DNA of 64,000 nt from positions 62,001-126,000 of the forward strand of contig NZ_JBHUPY010000004.1 in the NCBI RefSeq assembly GCF_042688385.1. The letters run 5' to 3'. This stretch comes from Herpetosiphon sp042688385. GTDB taxonomy: Bacteria; Chloroflexota; Chloroflexia; Chloroflexales; Herpetosiphonaceae. The notes beneath the pieces were generated by a model, which saw only the letters and a program-made list of their open reading frames with translations, was not told the DNA's origin and made no database searches. The position numbers and the translations under genes are program-made. Positions 34,787 to 44,271 of the stretch are shown piece after piece (position 1 is the first letter of the stretch; the number at the start of each line of letters is the position of its first letter).

Positions 34787-35618
34787 AACAGGCCAGCCCT
34801 TGCTCAAAGTTGAGGGCGTTTCCAAATATTTTATGCGCGACAAAAGCCGCTTTGCCGCAGTTGAAGATGTTTCCGTAACCCTGAATGCAGGCGAAACCTT
34901 AGGCATCGTCGGCGAGTCAGGGTCGGGCAAATCGACGCTTTCGCGTTGTATTATTCGCTTGTATGATCCCGAAAAAGGCCGCATTTTCTTCGATGGGGTT
35001 GATTTTACGTCGCTTTCGCCCAAAGCGTTGCGCACCAAACGCCGCAATATTCAGATGATTTTTCAAGATCCATTGGCCAGCCTCAACCCAATGATGACGG
35101 TGCATAGCGCGATTGAAGATCCGATGTTAATTCATAATGTGGGTTCTGCGCGCGAGCGCACCAAGCGCGTCCACGAGTTGCTAGAACTGGTTGGGCTTGA
35201 TATTGGCGCTGCCAATGCCTTCCCATTTGAATTTTCTGGCGGCCAGCAACAACGGATTGGCATTGCCCGCGCCTTGGCCTTGAATCCCAAATTGTTGATT
35301 TGTGATGAAGCCGTCAGCGCGCTCGATGTTTCGATTCAGGCCCAAATTTTGCGCTTGCTGCAAGATTTGCAAAAACAATTGGGCTTGGCCTATTTGTTTA
35401 TCTCGCATAACTTGGCCGTGGTTGAGCATATGAGCGACCAAATTGCCGTGATGTATCATGGCAAAGTCGTTGAATATAATACGGCTGAGGAAATTTTTCG
35501 CGCACCTAAACAAGAATACACCCGTAATTTGATTGATAGTGTGCCGAAAATTCCGCGCTCGGATACGATGCGCTTCAAACGCCCGCGCCTCAACAAAGAT
35601 GCTGCGGAAGCCAAATAG
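34761..35618 (+). CDS. OppF-type ABC importer ATPase (second importer), short
   Basis: ATPase of 285 aa, about 50 residues shorter than the first OppF of the window. Walker A GESGSGKS, FQDPLASLNPM, signature FSGGQQQRIGIARAL, Walker B LLICDEAVSALD (Ala instead of the usual Pro after Glu) and ISHNLAVV are present. The C-terminal oligopeptide domain with its cysteine cluster is missing; the protein stops after IPRSDTMRFKRPRL. It ends the operon, followed by a strong terminator. Confidence 0.93.
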   Translation: MSLNQSTPETGQPLLKVEGVSKYFMRDKSRFAAVEDVSVTLNAGETLGIVGESGSGKSTLSRCIIRLYDPEKGRIFFDGVDFTSLSPKALRTKRRNIQMIFQDPLASLNPMMTVHSAIEDPMLIHNVGSARERTKRVHELLELVGLDIGAANAFPFEFSGGQQQRIGIARALALNPKLLICDEAVSALDVSIQAQILRLLQDLQKQLGLAYLFISHNLAVVEHMSDQIAVMYHGKVVEYNTAEEIFRAPKQEYTRNLIDSVPKIPRSDTMRFKRPRLNKDAAEAK

Positions 35619-35630
35619 TTTGTTGTTCAA

Positions 35631-35662
35631 ACACGAAGCCTTGGCTGCTTCGTGTTTTTTTG
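35631..35662 (+). terminator. Intrinsic terminator of the second importer operon
   Basis: Stem ACACGAAGC / GCTTCGTGT (9 bp), 7-nt loop, then seven T. It separates the importer from the GH5 gene, whose SD lies directly behind it. Confidence 0.9.
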
Positions 35663-35676
35663 TGTGAGGAATGATC

Positions 35677-36756
35677 ATGACAACGTTGTCGAATCCACAA
35701 ACTGCAATTAGTGATGCTCGGTTTGCCAAATTGGCGCGCGGCATCAATTTGAGCCATTGGTTTGCCCAAGATTATAGCAACCACTATAGTTTGGAGCATT
35801 TGCGCAACTACAACACCGAGGCCGATATTGCGCTGCTAGCCAAGATCGGTTGTAGCCACTTGCGTTTTACGCTCAACCCAATTTTGCTGTTGGATGAAAG
35901 TAACCCAAGTGAGTTAAATTCAGTCTATTTGGCCGAAGTGGATCGAGCAATCGATCTGATGTTGGCGCATAATTTGGCAGTCATTGTCGATTTGCATCCC
36001 GAGGACGATTTCAAGCAGCGCTTGTTTAACTCGCCAAGCTTGGTCAAAACCTTTGCGCGTTTTTGGCAAGCTTTGGCGGCACATTTGGCCCAGCGCGATC
36101 CAGAAATGCTCTTTTTAGAGGTTTTGAACGAGCCAGTTGTGACCGATGCCCAGCAATGGGCCTTTGTGCAGGCCGAATTATTGGCCGCAATGCGCGCTGG
36201 TGCGCCCAAGCATACCCTGATTGCGACTGGCCATAAGTGGTCGAGCATCGCCGAATTAATTGAACTTGAACCTTTGGCCGACCCAAATATTATTTACAAT
36301 TTTCACTGCTACGATCCCCACACCTTTAGCCATCAGGCGGCAACCTGGGGTTCGCCCTACTGGCCGCATCTGGAATATTTGCCTTATCCATCAAGCCCCG
36401 AAGCCTTAGCGCCGATTGTTGCCACCATTGACGATGAGGTTGCGCGTGATGCAGCCTTGAGCTATGGCGAAGAACGCTGGAACCGCGCGGCGCTGCGCGA
36501 GTGGATTGGTCAAGCGGTGGCGTGGGCCGAAAAGCATCAAGTGCGTTTGACCTGCAATGAATTTGGGGTTTATCGCTTCAAAAGTAAGCCCGAAGATCGC
36601 GCGGCATGGCTGCATGATCTGCGCAGCGTGCTCGAAGAATTCAATATTGGCTGGACAATGTGGGATTATGCTGGCGGATTCAGCGTGGTTAACGAGCAGA
36701 ATGGCCAGCGCGAAATCGATACGCTGACGGTTGAAGCTTTAGGTTTGCAGCAATAA
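35677..36756 (+). CDS. Glycoside hydrolase family 5 enzyme, probably cytoplasmic
   Basis: Retaining (beta/alpha)8 glycosidase of about 359 aa. GAGGA fits ATG 35677; ATG 35671 abuts it. The acid/base is Glu152 in FLEVLNEPVV and the nucleophile Glu295 in TCNEFGVYR; YNFHCYDPHTF supplies the usual substrate-site His/Tyr. There is no signal peptide and no carbohydrate-binding module, so it should act inside the cell on imported oligosaccharides, for example cello- or manno-oligosaccharides. It lies just after an importer operon of a family that includes oligosaccharide transporters; the functional link is inference. Confidence 0.9.
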   Translation: MTTLSNPQTAISDARFAKLARGINLSHWFAQDYSNHYSLEHLRNYNTEADIALLAKIGCSHLRFTLNPILLLDESNPSELNSVYLAEVDRAIDLMLAHNLAVIVDLHPEDDFKQRLFNSPSLVKTFARFWQALAAHLAQRDPEMLFLEVLNEPVVTDAQQWAFVQAELLAAMRAGAPKHTLIATGHKWSSIAELIELEPLADPNIIYNFHCYDPHTFSHQAATWGSPYWPHLEYLPYPSSPEALAPIVATIDDEVARDAALSYGEERWNRAALREWIGQAVAWAEKHQVRLTCNEFGVYRFKSKPEDRAAWLHDLRSVLEEFNIGWTMWDYAGGFSVVNEQNGQREIDTLTVEALGLQQ

Positions 36757-36764
36757 TGTTGATG

Positions 36765-36906
36765 CCCTCACCCCCCAGCCCCCTCTCCCACTAGACGCGG
36801 GCGAGGGGGAGGGGGAGCACCCATTTTTACCGACGAATCGTGCAAGAACTACGGAATAAAAGCCCCTCGCCCGCTGGGCGGGAGAGGGGTTGGGGTGAGG
36901 GCATCA
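36765..36906. repeat. Nested-palindrome element, copy D (core only)
   Basis: Bounded by exact inverse ends TGATGCCCTCACC and GGTGAGGGCATCA. It contains both GC-rich hairpins and the conserved linker (TTTTTACCGACGAATCGTGCAAGAAC region, about 36825-36862). GGGGGAG is duplicated in the first hairpin flank. The outer arms seen in copies A and C are absent. Confidence 0.8.
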
Positions 36907-36998
36907 ACATCCATAGATTTAGCCAATTTGCCCACTTGATCTTTATCAAAAGCAGCATAAGATAAGGCAATGGATTAGTCCTATGTAGAGGAGGATCG

Positions 36999-38216
36999 AT
37001 GATCCATTCGACCTACGCAGAGGTATTTAATCAGCAATTCGTCCAAGACCCCTTCCCAACCTATGCTGCACTCCGTACCGAAGCCCCTATTCACCGCATT
37101 ACCCTACCCGATGGCCGTGGTTTATGGATGATTACCCGTTTTGAAGATGTTAAGGCCGCGCTGAAAGATCCGCGTTTTATCAAAAATTGGCGCAAAGTGC
37201 TTACCCCTGAAGAGCAAAAGCTCATGCCCGTGATGCCGCCAGTCGTTCAGTTGTTGTTCAAACACTTGTTGGCGATCGATCCGCCTGATCATACGCGGAT
37301 TCGCGGCATGGTGCATAAAGCTTTTACGCCCCAATTGGTCGAGCAACTGCGCCCGCGCATCCAGCAAATTGCCGATGAGTTGCTTGATGCCATGCTGGCA
37401 GGCCCAAGCAGCACCGATTTGCTCACAGCGTATGCCTTTCCCTTGCCGTTGACCGTGATTGCCGAATTGTTGGGCATTCCCTTGGATCATCGCGAGAAAT
37501 TCCGCTATTGGTCGGGCTTGGTTGTGACTGTCGATCCCTCGCCAGATCGTTTTACGCGCATGGCGGGTGAGATGGAAGAATTTGGCAATTATCTGCGTGA
37601 GTTATTCGCGATTAAACGGGCCAATCCCACTAACGATTTGACCAGTGCTTTGGTGCAAGTTGAAGAAGCTGGCGATAAACTGACCGAGCAAGAAATGTTT
37701 TCGTTGGTGTTCTTCTTGTTGATTGCAGGCCACGAAACCACAGTGAATTTGATTGGCAATGGCATGTTGGCCTTGTTGCAACATCCTGAGCAATTGAAAT
37801 TGCTGCGCGAAAATCCCGACATGATTCGCAACACCGTCGAAGAATTGCTGCGTTTCGATAGCCCAGTCGAAACCTCAACCCTACGTTGGGCATGCGAAGA
37901 TCTGGAATTTGCTGGCGTAACGATTCCGCGTGGTGAGCAAGTGCTGGCGGTCATCACTTCGGCGAATCGTGATCCGAACTATTTTGCCAAGCCTGATCAG
38001 CTTGATATTACGCGCAGCGAGCATAACCACATTGCCTTTGGCCATGGCATTCACTATTGTTTGGGTGCGCCATTGGCTCGCCTTGAAGGCGCAATTGCGA
38101 TCAATTCGTTGGTGCAACGGCTGCCAAACTTGCGTTTGGCCGTGCCCGCCCAAGACCTGATTTGGCGGCCTGGCATGCTGATTCGCGGCATGATCGAGCT
38201 GCCGGTTGAGTTTTAG
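36999..38216 (+). CDS. Cytochrome P450
   Basis: Haem-thiolate mono-oxygenase of 405 aa, soluble bacterial class. The haem loop is FGHGIHYCLGAPLARLEG with the axial Cys354; the oxygen-binding I-helix is LLIAGHETTVNLIGNG; the K-helix ExxR is in VEELLRFDSPVE. GAGGAGG lies 8 bp before the ATG. Substrate and redox partners are not evident: no ferredoxin or reductase lies nearby. The following MacB-type exporter is separated by a stem-loop and may or may not be co-transcribed. Confidence 0.95.
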   Translation: MIHSTYAEVFNQQFVQDPFPTYAALRTEAPIHRITLPDGRGLWMITRFEDVKAALKDPRFIKNWRKVLTPEEQKLMPVMPPVVQLLFKHLLAIDPPDHTRIRGMVHKAFTPQLVEQLRPRIQQIADELLDAMLAGPSSTDLLTAYAFPLPLTVIAELLGIPLDHREKFRYWSGLVVTVDPSPDRFTRMAGEMEEFGNYLRELFAIKRANPTNDLTSALVQVEEAGDKLTEQEMFSLVFFLLIAGHETTVNLIGNGMLALLQHPEQLKLLRENPDMIRNTVEELLRFDSPVETSTLRWACEDLEFAGVTIPRGEQVLAVITSANRDPNYFAKPDQLDITRSEHNHIAFGHGIHYCLGAPLARLEGAIAINSLVQRLPNLRLAVPAQDLIWRPGMLIRGMIELPVEF

Positions 38217-38230
38217 AGAAATTAGGTTAA

Positions 38231-38254
38231 GCCACTATCAACCTCGATAGTGGC
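38231..38254 (+). terminator. Stem-loop between P450 and exporter genes
   Basis: Perfect 9-bp stem GCCACTATC / GATAGTGGC with a 6-nt loop. The following TTAT is not a real U-run, so termination would be weak or factor-dependent. Confidence 0.5.
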
Positions 38255-38274
38255 TTATGAGAGAAGGGAGTGCC

Positions 38275-40722
38275 ATGGCTTCATTGAAGGCGCTGAATAC
38301 GATTCGCTTGTCTGTAACCGTGTTGAGTATTGCGTTGGCAGCTGGTCTGCTAACCTTGCTCATCGGCATGTATCGTGGGATTGAGTTGCAATATCACCAA
38401 CTTGTTGATGGAGCAGTAGGCGAACGAATTACAGTTATTGTTACCGCTGATTCGCTCAATGCTGGGGTTGACGAACTTAATCGCTTGAAACCTGAAGGGC
38501 TTGATTTATTGACAAGTCCTTTTGCTGGCTCGTATGTTGACCTGAATATGGCAACGCTTCAGCCCGCACATTTAGGTATTCAGCAGATTAACAACATTCC
38601 AGGAATTAAGGGTGTCGCTTGGTCAAATTATGCTCAAGCATTTGGGGTTAATGGCACGATTAATTTGCCAGTCCAACGGGTTCCAAGCGATTTTTTTACG
38701 GTTCAAAAACTAGCATTGACTGCTGGAAGTTTTGATTCAGCAACAGACCATGTGGTGATCGGTGCAAAACTTGCTGACTATTTCTTTCCTCAGCAATCGC
38801 CAATTGGCCAGCTCCTTATCTCAGACCCTAATACGCCACCACCAGGGGCTTTTCCGACGGTTGCGAAGATGCATCCTGGGGTCGCAACTTCAGGCTTAGG
38901 CTATAGTTACAGCTTGACCGTAACTGGGGTATTGGCTCCAGTGAATCCAGCCCGTAACGTCTTTGATCGTGCTTTTGATACGACTATTTTTCTGATTGAC
39001 AATAGTTTACCCACGAATTTGGCGAGTGTTGTCGTCGAGCCAGAGGCTGGCCAACAAGCTGCAGTAATAAACCAATTACAAACGCAATTAGCGCAAAATT
39101 TGCCTGCAGGCTGGCGGGTTGTTGTTGAAAGTGAACAAGCAAGCTATCAGCAAGCCCAAATGCGTGATTTACAACAACTGGTCAACAGTAATTTCCTCTG
39201 GATTGTGGCAATTGCCCTGATTCTGATGGCATGCACGGTTGGCATTAGTAGTTATTTGGCAATTGTGCTGAAACGTCGCAGCTTAGGGATTCAACGCAGC
39301 CTCGGGGCAACCAAAGTTCGCTTGTTTCGCTCATTAATTGGGGTTGGCTTATTGATTGGTGGGGTGGGTATTGCTAGCGGTTTGCTCCTTGCTTGGATTA
39401 GCCAAGGTTTTTTTGCGCGCTTAAGTGGCATTGCTCCGTTGCTTGACGGACAAACGCTGGCGATGAGTTGCCTCGTAATGCTGGCGATGGTGGTTGGCTC
39501 GTTTGGGCTAACGAGTTGGTATTTGCTGCGCGCAGCGCCAAGTGCAATGTTGCGTGAGCAACTTGTCACGACATTGGCCAAACATCGCTGGTTGGTTGGT
39601 GGGGCTAATGTGATGCTTGGCATCATTGCCTTGATTATGCTTTTAGGTTTACGCAGCGGCTTGGTCGCACGCATCGATCAAATTCTTGGTGGCACAGGTG
39701 CGAAAACAATTAGTGCAGTTTCATGGACATCCGGTTTGGAGCCATTTAAGCCTGCCATCTACCTAACCCATGAAGATTATGCCGCAGTTAAGGCCGAATT
39801 TCCCGCTTGGCAGGTTGCTTGGCGACGTTCACCGATGTACACCGTGATTGAGGCAAGTGCGAATCTGGCTGATTTGCAGCCAATTTCTTTGGCGTGTGGA
39901 CGCTGGTTGAATGCCGAGGAAGAAACAAAAGCCCTGCAGGTGATTGTTTTGGGCTATGATCGGGCGCTTGAAATTGCTAAAGAACGCAAACTGGCGAATA
40001 TTTGTGAGCTGAAACAATGGCGTAATCTTCCAGTGGTTGGGGTTTTGGCTGGCCTTGATTCATGGCCATTGATGATTGCGCAAGGCTTCTCGCCGCGGGC
40101 TGTCTACGCACCATTGCAGAGTAATATCAATCCAACGATCGATGAGCCGCAAAGCTACTTTCCCAAGGATATGTATCTAATCAACGGCGAAATTTTGGTG
40201 CAGATTCCCGCGACGACTGATCTTGATCAAGCAGCCAAGCGCTTAGAACAATTTTTGGCTGCTCGGCATCCTGAGGGCGTGCCAAATCTGATTTTGCCAG
40301 CAGGTATAACCCAAGAACTTTTAGCACAACGCAGCCAGATTTATTTGTTAGCTGGCCTGATGGTAAGCTTATGTTTATTGATCAGTGGCGTTGGCTTGAT
40401 GAATCTCACCTTTATTAGCATTCTGAGCCGAGCGCGTGAGATCGGGATTCGGCGAGCAGTTGGCGCACCCAAACAGAGCATTTTACGCCAAATTTTGACT
40501 GAAACAATCAAGATCTGTTTGGGTGCTGCGCTGCTTGGGGGGGTGATTGGCCTTCTGCTGGCACGAGTATTACAAACCCAGCTGGGTTGGCCGCCAACGA
40601 TGCCTTGGCATTTGCTGGGTGTCGCTGGCGTTACCGCCTTGCTGATTGGTGCGACGTTTGGCGTTTTACCTGCATGGTGGGCGGCCAATCTGCCCCCAAC
40701 GCGCGCGATCAATGTTCAATAA
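38275..40722 (+). CDS. FtsX/MacB-type ABC transporter permease, double-length
   Basis: Membrane protein of about 815 aa. ATG 38275 has GAAGGGAG upstream; an in-frame ATG at 38257 is inside that SD. One N-terminal helix is followed by a large extracytoplasmic MacB_PCD-like domain, an FtsX domain (ISSYLAIVLKRRSLGIQRSLGATK), a second extracytoplasmic domain, and a second FtsX domain (ILSRAREIGIRRAVGAPKQ). Two permease units are therefore fused in one chain, as in LolCDE-like or antimicrobial-peptide exporters of Gram-positive type. The energy subunit follows 21 bp on. It may move lipids, peptides or hydrophobic compounds. Confidence 0.9.
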   Translation: MASLKALNTIRLSVTVLSIALAAGLLTLLIGMYRGIELQYHQLVDGAVGERITVIVTADSLNAGVDELNRLKPEGLDLLTSPFAGSYVDLNMATLQPAHLGIQQINNIPGIKGVAWSNYAQAFGVNGTINLPVQRVPSDFFTVQKLALTAGSFDSATDHVVIGAKLADYFFPQQSPIGQLLISDPNTPPPGAFPTVAKMHPGVATSGLGYSYSLTVTGVLAPVNPARNVFDRAFDTTIFLIDNSLPTNLASVVVEPEAGQQAAVINQLQTQLAQNLPAGWRVVVESEQASYQQAQMRDLQQLVNSNFLWIVAIALILMACTVGISSYLAIVLKRRSLGIQRSLGATKVRLFRSLIGVGLLIGGVGIASGLLLAWISQGFFARLSGIAPLLDGQTLAMSCLVMLAMVVGSFGLTSWYLLRAAPSAMLREQLVTTLAKHRWLVGGANVMLGIIALIMLLGLRSGLVARIDQILGGTGAKTISAVSWTSGLEPFKPAIYLTHEDYAAVKAEFPAWQVAWRRSPMYTVIEASANLADLQPISLACGRWLNAEEETKALQVIVLGYDRALEIAKERKLANICELKQWRNLPVVGVLAGLDSWPLMIAQGFSPRAVYAPLQSNINPTIDEPQSYFPKDMYLINGEILVQIPATTDLDQAAKRLEQFLAARHPEGVPNLILPAGITQELLAQRSQIYLLAGLMVSLCLLISGVGLMNLTFISILSRAREIGIRRAVGAPKQSILRQILTETIKICLGAALLGGVIGLLLARVLQTQLGWPPTMPWHLLGVAGVTALLIGATFGVLPAWWAANLPPTRAINVQ

Positions 40723-40743
40723 TTACTTACGAAGGAGTTTAGA

Positions 40744-41424
40744 GTGGGAAGTGCGATTCAACTCGATAAGGTTGCCAAAATATTCTCCAAAGGTTCAAGT
40801 TCAGTTGTAGCTGTTGATCATGTGTCATTACAGATTAAGGCTGGTGATTTTTTGGCAATTATGGGTTCATCAGGCTGCGGAAAATCAACATTATTGCAAT
40901 TGTTGGGTGGGCTTGATACGCCAACCAGTGGCTGTATCAATTATGGCTCGGTTGATATTGCCCAAATGAATGATGCGCAGCTATCCCAATTTCGTAATCG
41001 CCAAGTTGGCTTTATCTTTCAAGCCTATAATCTCTTGCCTGAATTGACTATTTTGGATAACGTGGCTTTGCCATTGAAATATGCTGGCGTAGCCAAGCCA
41101 GAGCGCCGCAAACGGGCGGCTCACGTGCTTGAACAGGTGGGTTTGGCTGAGCGTATCCAGCATATGCCTAGCGAATTAAGCGGTGGCCAAGAACAACGTA
41201 CTGCAATTGCGCGGGCCTTAGTTACCAAACCTGCGATTATTTTGGCCGATGAGCCTACTGGCAATTTAGATAGCCATAATCGTGACCATATCCTTGAGCT
41301 ATTTCATGCGATCAATCAGGCTGGCACTACCTTTTTGATTGTGACCCATGATCCGGTCGTTGGTGCTGCTGCACAACGCATCCTCCCAATGCACGATGGT
41401 AAACTTGGAGAAGCTGCCCAATAA
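40744..41424 (+). CDS. MacB/LolD-type ABC exporter ATPase
   Basis: ATPase of 226 aa starting at GTG with AAGGAG upstream. Walker A GSSGCGKST, FIFQAYNLLPELT (Q-loop of the MacB/LolD group), signature LSGGQEQRTAIARAL (Glu in place of the usual Gln), Walker B IILADEPTGNLD and H-loop VTHDPVV. It partners the preceding double permease. Confidence 0.94.
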   Translation: MGSAIQLDKVAKIFSKGSSSVVAVDHVSLQIKAGDFLAIMGSSGCGKSTLLQLLGGLDTPTSGCINYGSVDIAQMNDAQLSQFRNRQVGFIFQAYNLLPELTILDNVALPLKYAGVAKPERRKRAAHVLEQVGLAERIQHMPSELSGGQEQRTAIARALVTKPAIILADEPTGNLDSHNRDHILELFHAINQAGTTFLIVTHDPVVGAAAQRILPMHDGKLGEAAQ

Positions 41425-41438
41425 CCAGCATTTAACCA

Positions 41439-41476
41439 AAAAGAGCACCCATGAAAATTCTCATGGGTGCTCTTTT
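41439..41476. terminator. Bidirectional terminator between exporter ATPase and amidase
   Basis: Perfect 16-bp stem AAAAGAGCACCCATGA / TCATGGGTGCTCTTTT with a 6-nt loop. A- and T-runs at the ends serve both convergent genes. Confidence 0.92.
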
Positions 41477-41481
41477 GTTGC

Positions 41482-43724
41482 TTATTTGCCAACTACTGGT
41501 AAGAAGGTTGGAAGGCCAAGCCGCGAACGGAGTAGCAGAACAGCACTGCGTTGTTGGTCGGCATTGGTTTGCGCTTTAACCCAAACCTGATCGCTGCTCA
41601 GGTTTTGGCCTGCTGGCAGATCGACGCGCAGCGTGATCGTTTGGCTGGCGTTTGGTCCAAGGTTACTTGGCACGGCACTGGTGAGCGTCGTTGGCCAGGT
41701 ATTGCCTGTGAGGCTGAGGCTAATTGGCACGGTTTGTTGGCTCAGATTGCGCAAGGTTAGCGTGTAGGTGATGCTGTTGCCACTGATGCTGCCTTGCTCA
41801 GTTTGTGGCGTGGTTAAGCTTAGAACACTCGATTGCACTTCAACATCGCTTGCTTTGACAAAGCCAAACCGATGATTGAAATTAATTTGATAATACTTGG
41901 TTTGACCACTCACCACGACGTGCGAACGTGGATCAAGCGTCGGCGTGTACACTGGCGACGAGTAGTAGGTGCTGGTGTAAAGCTTGGTCGCAACCACCAC
42001 ATTATCAGCAGGCAGGGTGTAAATTGGCGTAATTGCTTGTGGCGTGATGCCTTGTGGATAGGCGGCAGCCTCAGGATAGGCTCGCCCATAGACTGGAATG
42101 CTGGCTTGGCCAACCTTGGGCCGAACTTTTAGCCCTTGGCCAGCAGTGCTGTTCACGCCATTTGGGTTATGAAACCAGGCCTTTTGGCTGCCAAAATAGA
42201 TCGCTTGCCAAGCATCTTGTTGCCCAGCCGCAACATAGGTTTGGCCAGTAACCGCTTTATTGGCCCAGTTATTGGCGTGGGTTGGCGTTGAGCCAATATA
42301 TTGATTGGTAATTAATGGCGAGTTGGCGTTAGGTTGGGTGTGTAAATAGACAAAATTAGCGCTTTGGGTTGGTACTGCGCGGCAATCATTGCTCGTATAG
42401 CAGTAGGTCATGGCTGGCATGTTGGTTGCAAAATCAGGGTTGATCGTTACCAATTGTGGGTCGGGATTGCTCATTTGGGCGGGGCCACCACGCACTAAAT
42501 CCATATAATGCGCCCAATCCCAAAACGGACCTGGGTCCCAGTGCATGCCTGCTTGATGCTGTGGCAGCGGGCCGGGCAACTCATCGTGGCCAATAATATG
42601 GCTACGATCTAAGGGAATTTGGTATTTATCGGCGAGATAGCGCGTGAGGCGGGCCGAAGCTTGATACATTGCTTCGCTATACCAGCTTGCACCTTCGATT
42701 GCATAACCTTCGTGTTCCAGCCCAATCGCATGGCCGTTCACATCCCAATTGCCTGCGTGCCATGGCACATTTTTGTTCTCGACCATTTGAGCAATGTGGC
42801 CATCGCTGGCGCGAACGACATAATGGGTTGAGGCCTTGGTCAATGGGTTTTGAAAGACATTGATCGTTTGGGTATAAGTAATTTCGGTATCGTGAATCAA
42901 AATATAGCGATAATCCAAGCCATCAACTGGACGGTTGGCTAAATCGTAGTTGCCATAATTGCCGCGATTATTGGGATCGTTCAAGGCATAGGCAGCAGGC
43001 ACAACTTCGCAATCAAGCGTCGCTGGACAATCCACAGGGAAATCATCACCCTCCAAGAGTGGCAAATTGGCGGCGCTTTGGCGATTGAGCGTAACTGCGC
43101 TTGGCGCAAGGCTCAGCTGCTCGCCATTTTCAAGCCGACGACTTGCGCCTTGTTGCACGGTTGCATAGACGCGATCGGCGAAGGCAAAGGCAGTTGAACG
43201 CTCTTTGCTGCCACTAAACAAAACCACTGCGCCATACCAATCGCTGAGATTGGTTGGCAATGTGGGGTTGATGCTGCGGCTATATTCAGCCAAGAGCGCC
43301 GCGCCACCACGAATATTCTGCACTGGATCGTTGATCAAGGCGCTGGTTGGTTGATCAATCAATCTGGCTGCTCGGGCAAGGGTCTGAAATTCGGCGGGCT
43401 GTTTGAATGGCGTGGCCCAATCAAGCCCTTTGCTCGTTTGCCAAGCGCTAAGATCGATTTGGGTTAAGTGCATAACCCCATAGCCGCCGCTGGTGCTTGG
43501 TTGCCCTGAATGCTGCTCCCAGCGCGAAAGATTGTAGCTCAAGGCCAACAGCAATTCGCTTGGCACATCAAACTCGGCAGCAGCCTGATCAAAGGCCGCT
43601 TGCAGTGTGCTTGGGGCGGGGGTTTGGGTGTTGGCGAAGTTGGCAGCGGCAGATAGCCCGCTAGCAGCCCTAAAACCACAACAACGATCACGATTCTTGA
43701 TCGTAACCACAATCGGTTCATCAT
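41482..43724 (-). CDS. Secreted N-acetylmuramoyl-L-alanine amidase with frameshifted signal peptide
   Basis: Peptidoglycan amidase of the Amidase_2/PGRP fold. The main frame (GTG 43710 to 41482) has no signal peptide, but the ATG at 43724 in another frame encodes a clear one: RLWLRSR then IVIVVVVLGLLAG. Joining the frames by a 1-nt change in the run at 43613-43622 gives a normal secreted protein of about 745 aa. Residues about 35-200 resemble a lytic-transglycosylase-like helical domain. The amidase domain follows, with YILIHDTEITYTQ, VPWHAGNWDVNGHAIGLEHEG and SHIIGHDELPGP (zinc His/His and partner). SH3b-like and beta-sandwich tails end in LGLPTFLPVVGK. Confidence 0.82.
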
Positions 43725-43912
43725 AACTTCCTCAACAACTAAAAGACCCTACTCATGCAATTAAGTATAACTGTTAAAATCAATTAATAACTGAGAACTT
43801 GCTAAAGAGTTTTGATCCACCAAGGGCACGAAGAGCACGAAGCTATGAAACCGCGAAGAACGCGAAGTGCGTGAAGAGGAGAAGGCTATTGGCTCTAGGC
43901 TCTGGGCTAGCG
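43725..43912. repeat. Upstream region of amidase and modular repeats
   Basis: The first 80 bp carry the SD GAGGAAG of the amidase gene and A/T-rich promoter-like sequence. From about 43812 come GAAGGGCACGAAGAGCACGAAG and GAAGAACGCGAAGTGCGTGAAG arrays. Confidence 0.65.
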
Positions 43913-44110
43913 GACAATCATTGGGATTGGCAACAGGATCATTCCCTCACCCCCAGCCCCTCTCCCACTGAACGCGGGCGAGGGGTGTACCCTTTTTGTA
44001 CCCCATACATTACGCGGAACCACGGGATAAAGCCCCTCGCCCGCGCTACGGGAGAGGGGTTGGGGTGAGGGGACTATGCCATTGTTAACCTCATGTACAA
44101 CCCATATAGC
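43913..44110. repeat. Nested-palindrome element, copy E
   Basis: Full-length copy with outer arms, two GC-rich hairpins, and a partly diverged linker (TGTACCCTTTTTGTACCCC). It is followed to about 44215 by CTCTGCGTTAAAG and CTCTGACCCCTGATCCCTCAT modules; no gene is seen before eutB. Confidence 0.75.
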
Positions 44111-44271
44111 CCATAGCCCATAGCCTTCGTTCCTCTGCGTTAAAGCTCCATTCTCTTTATTGCTGGTTGCATTTCTGAACCCTAACCTCTGACCCCTGAT
44201 CCCTCATCGCAATTGCAACTGCTCCAAAAGAATGCCATAATTAAGCATTCTCGCGCTGTAGGAGGCTGTTT

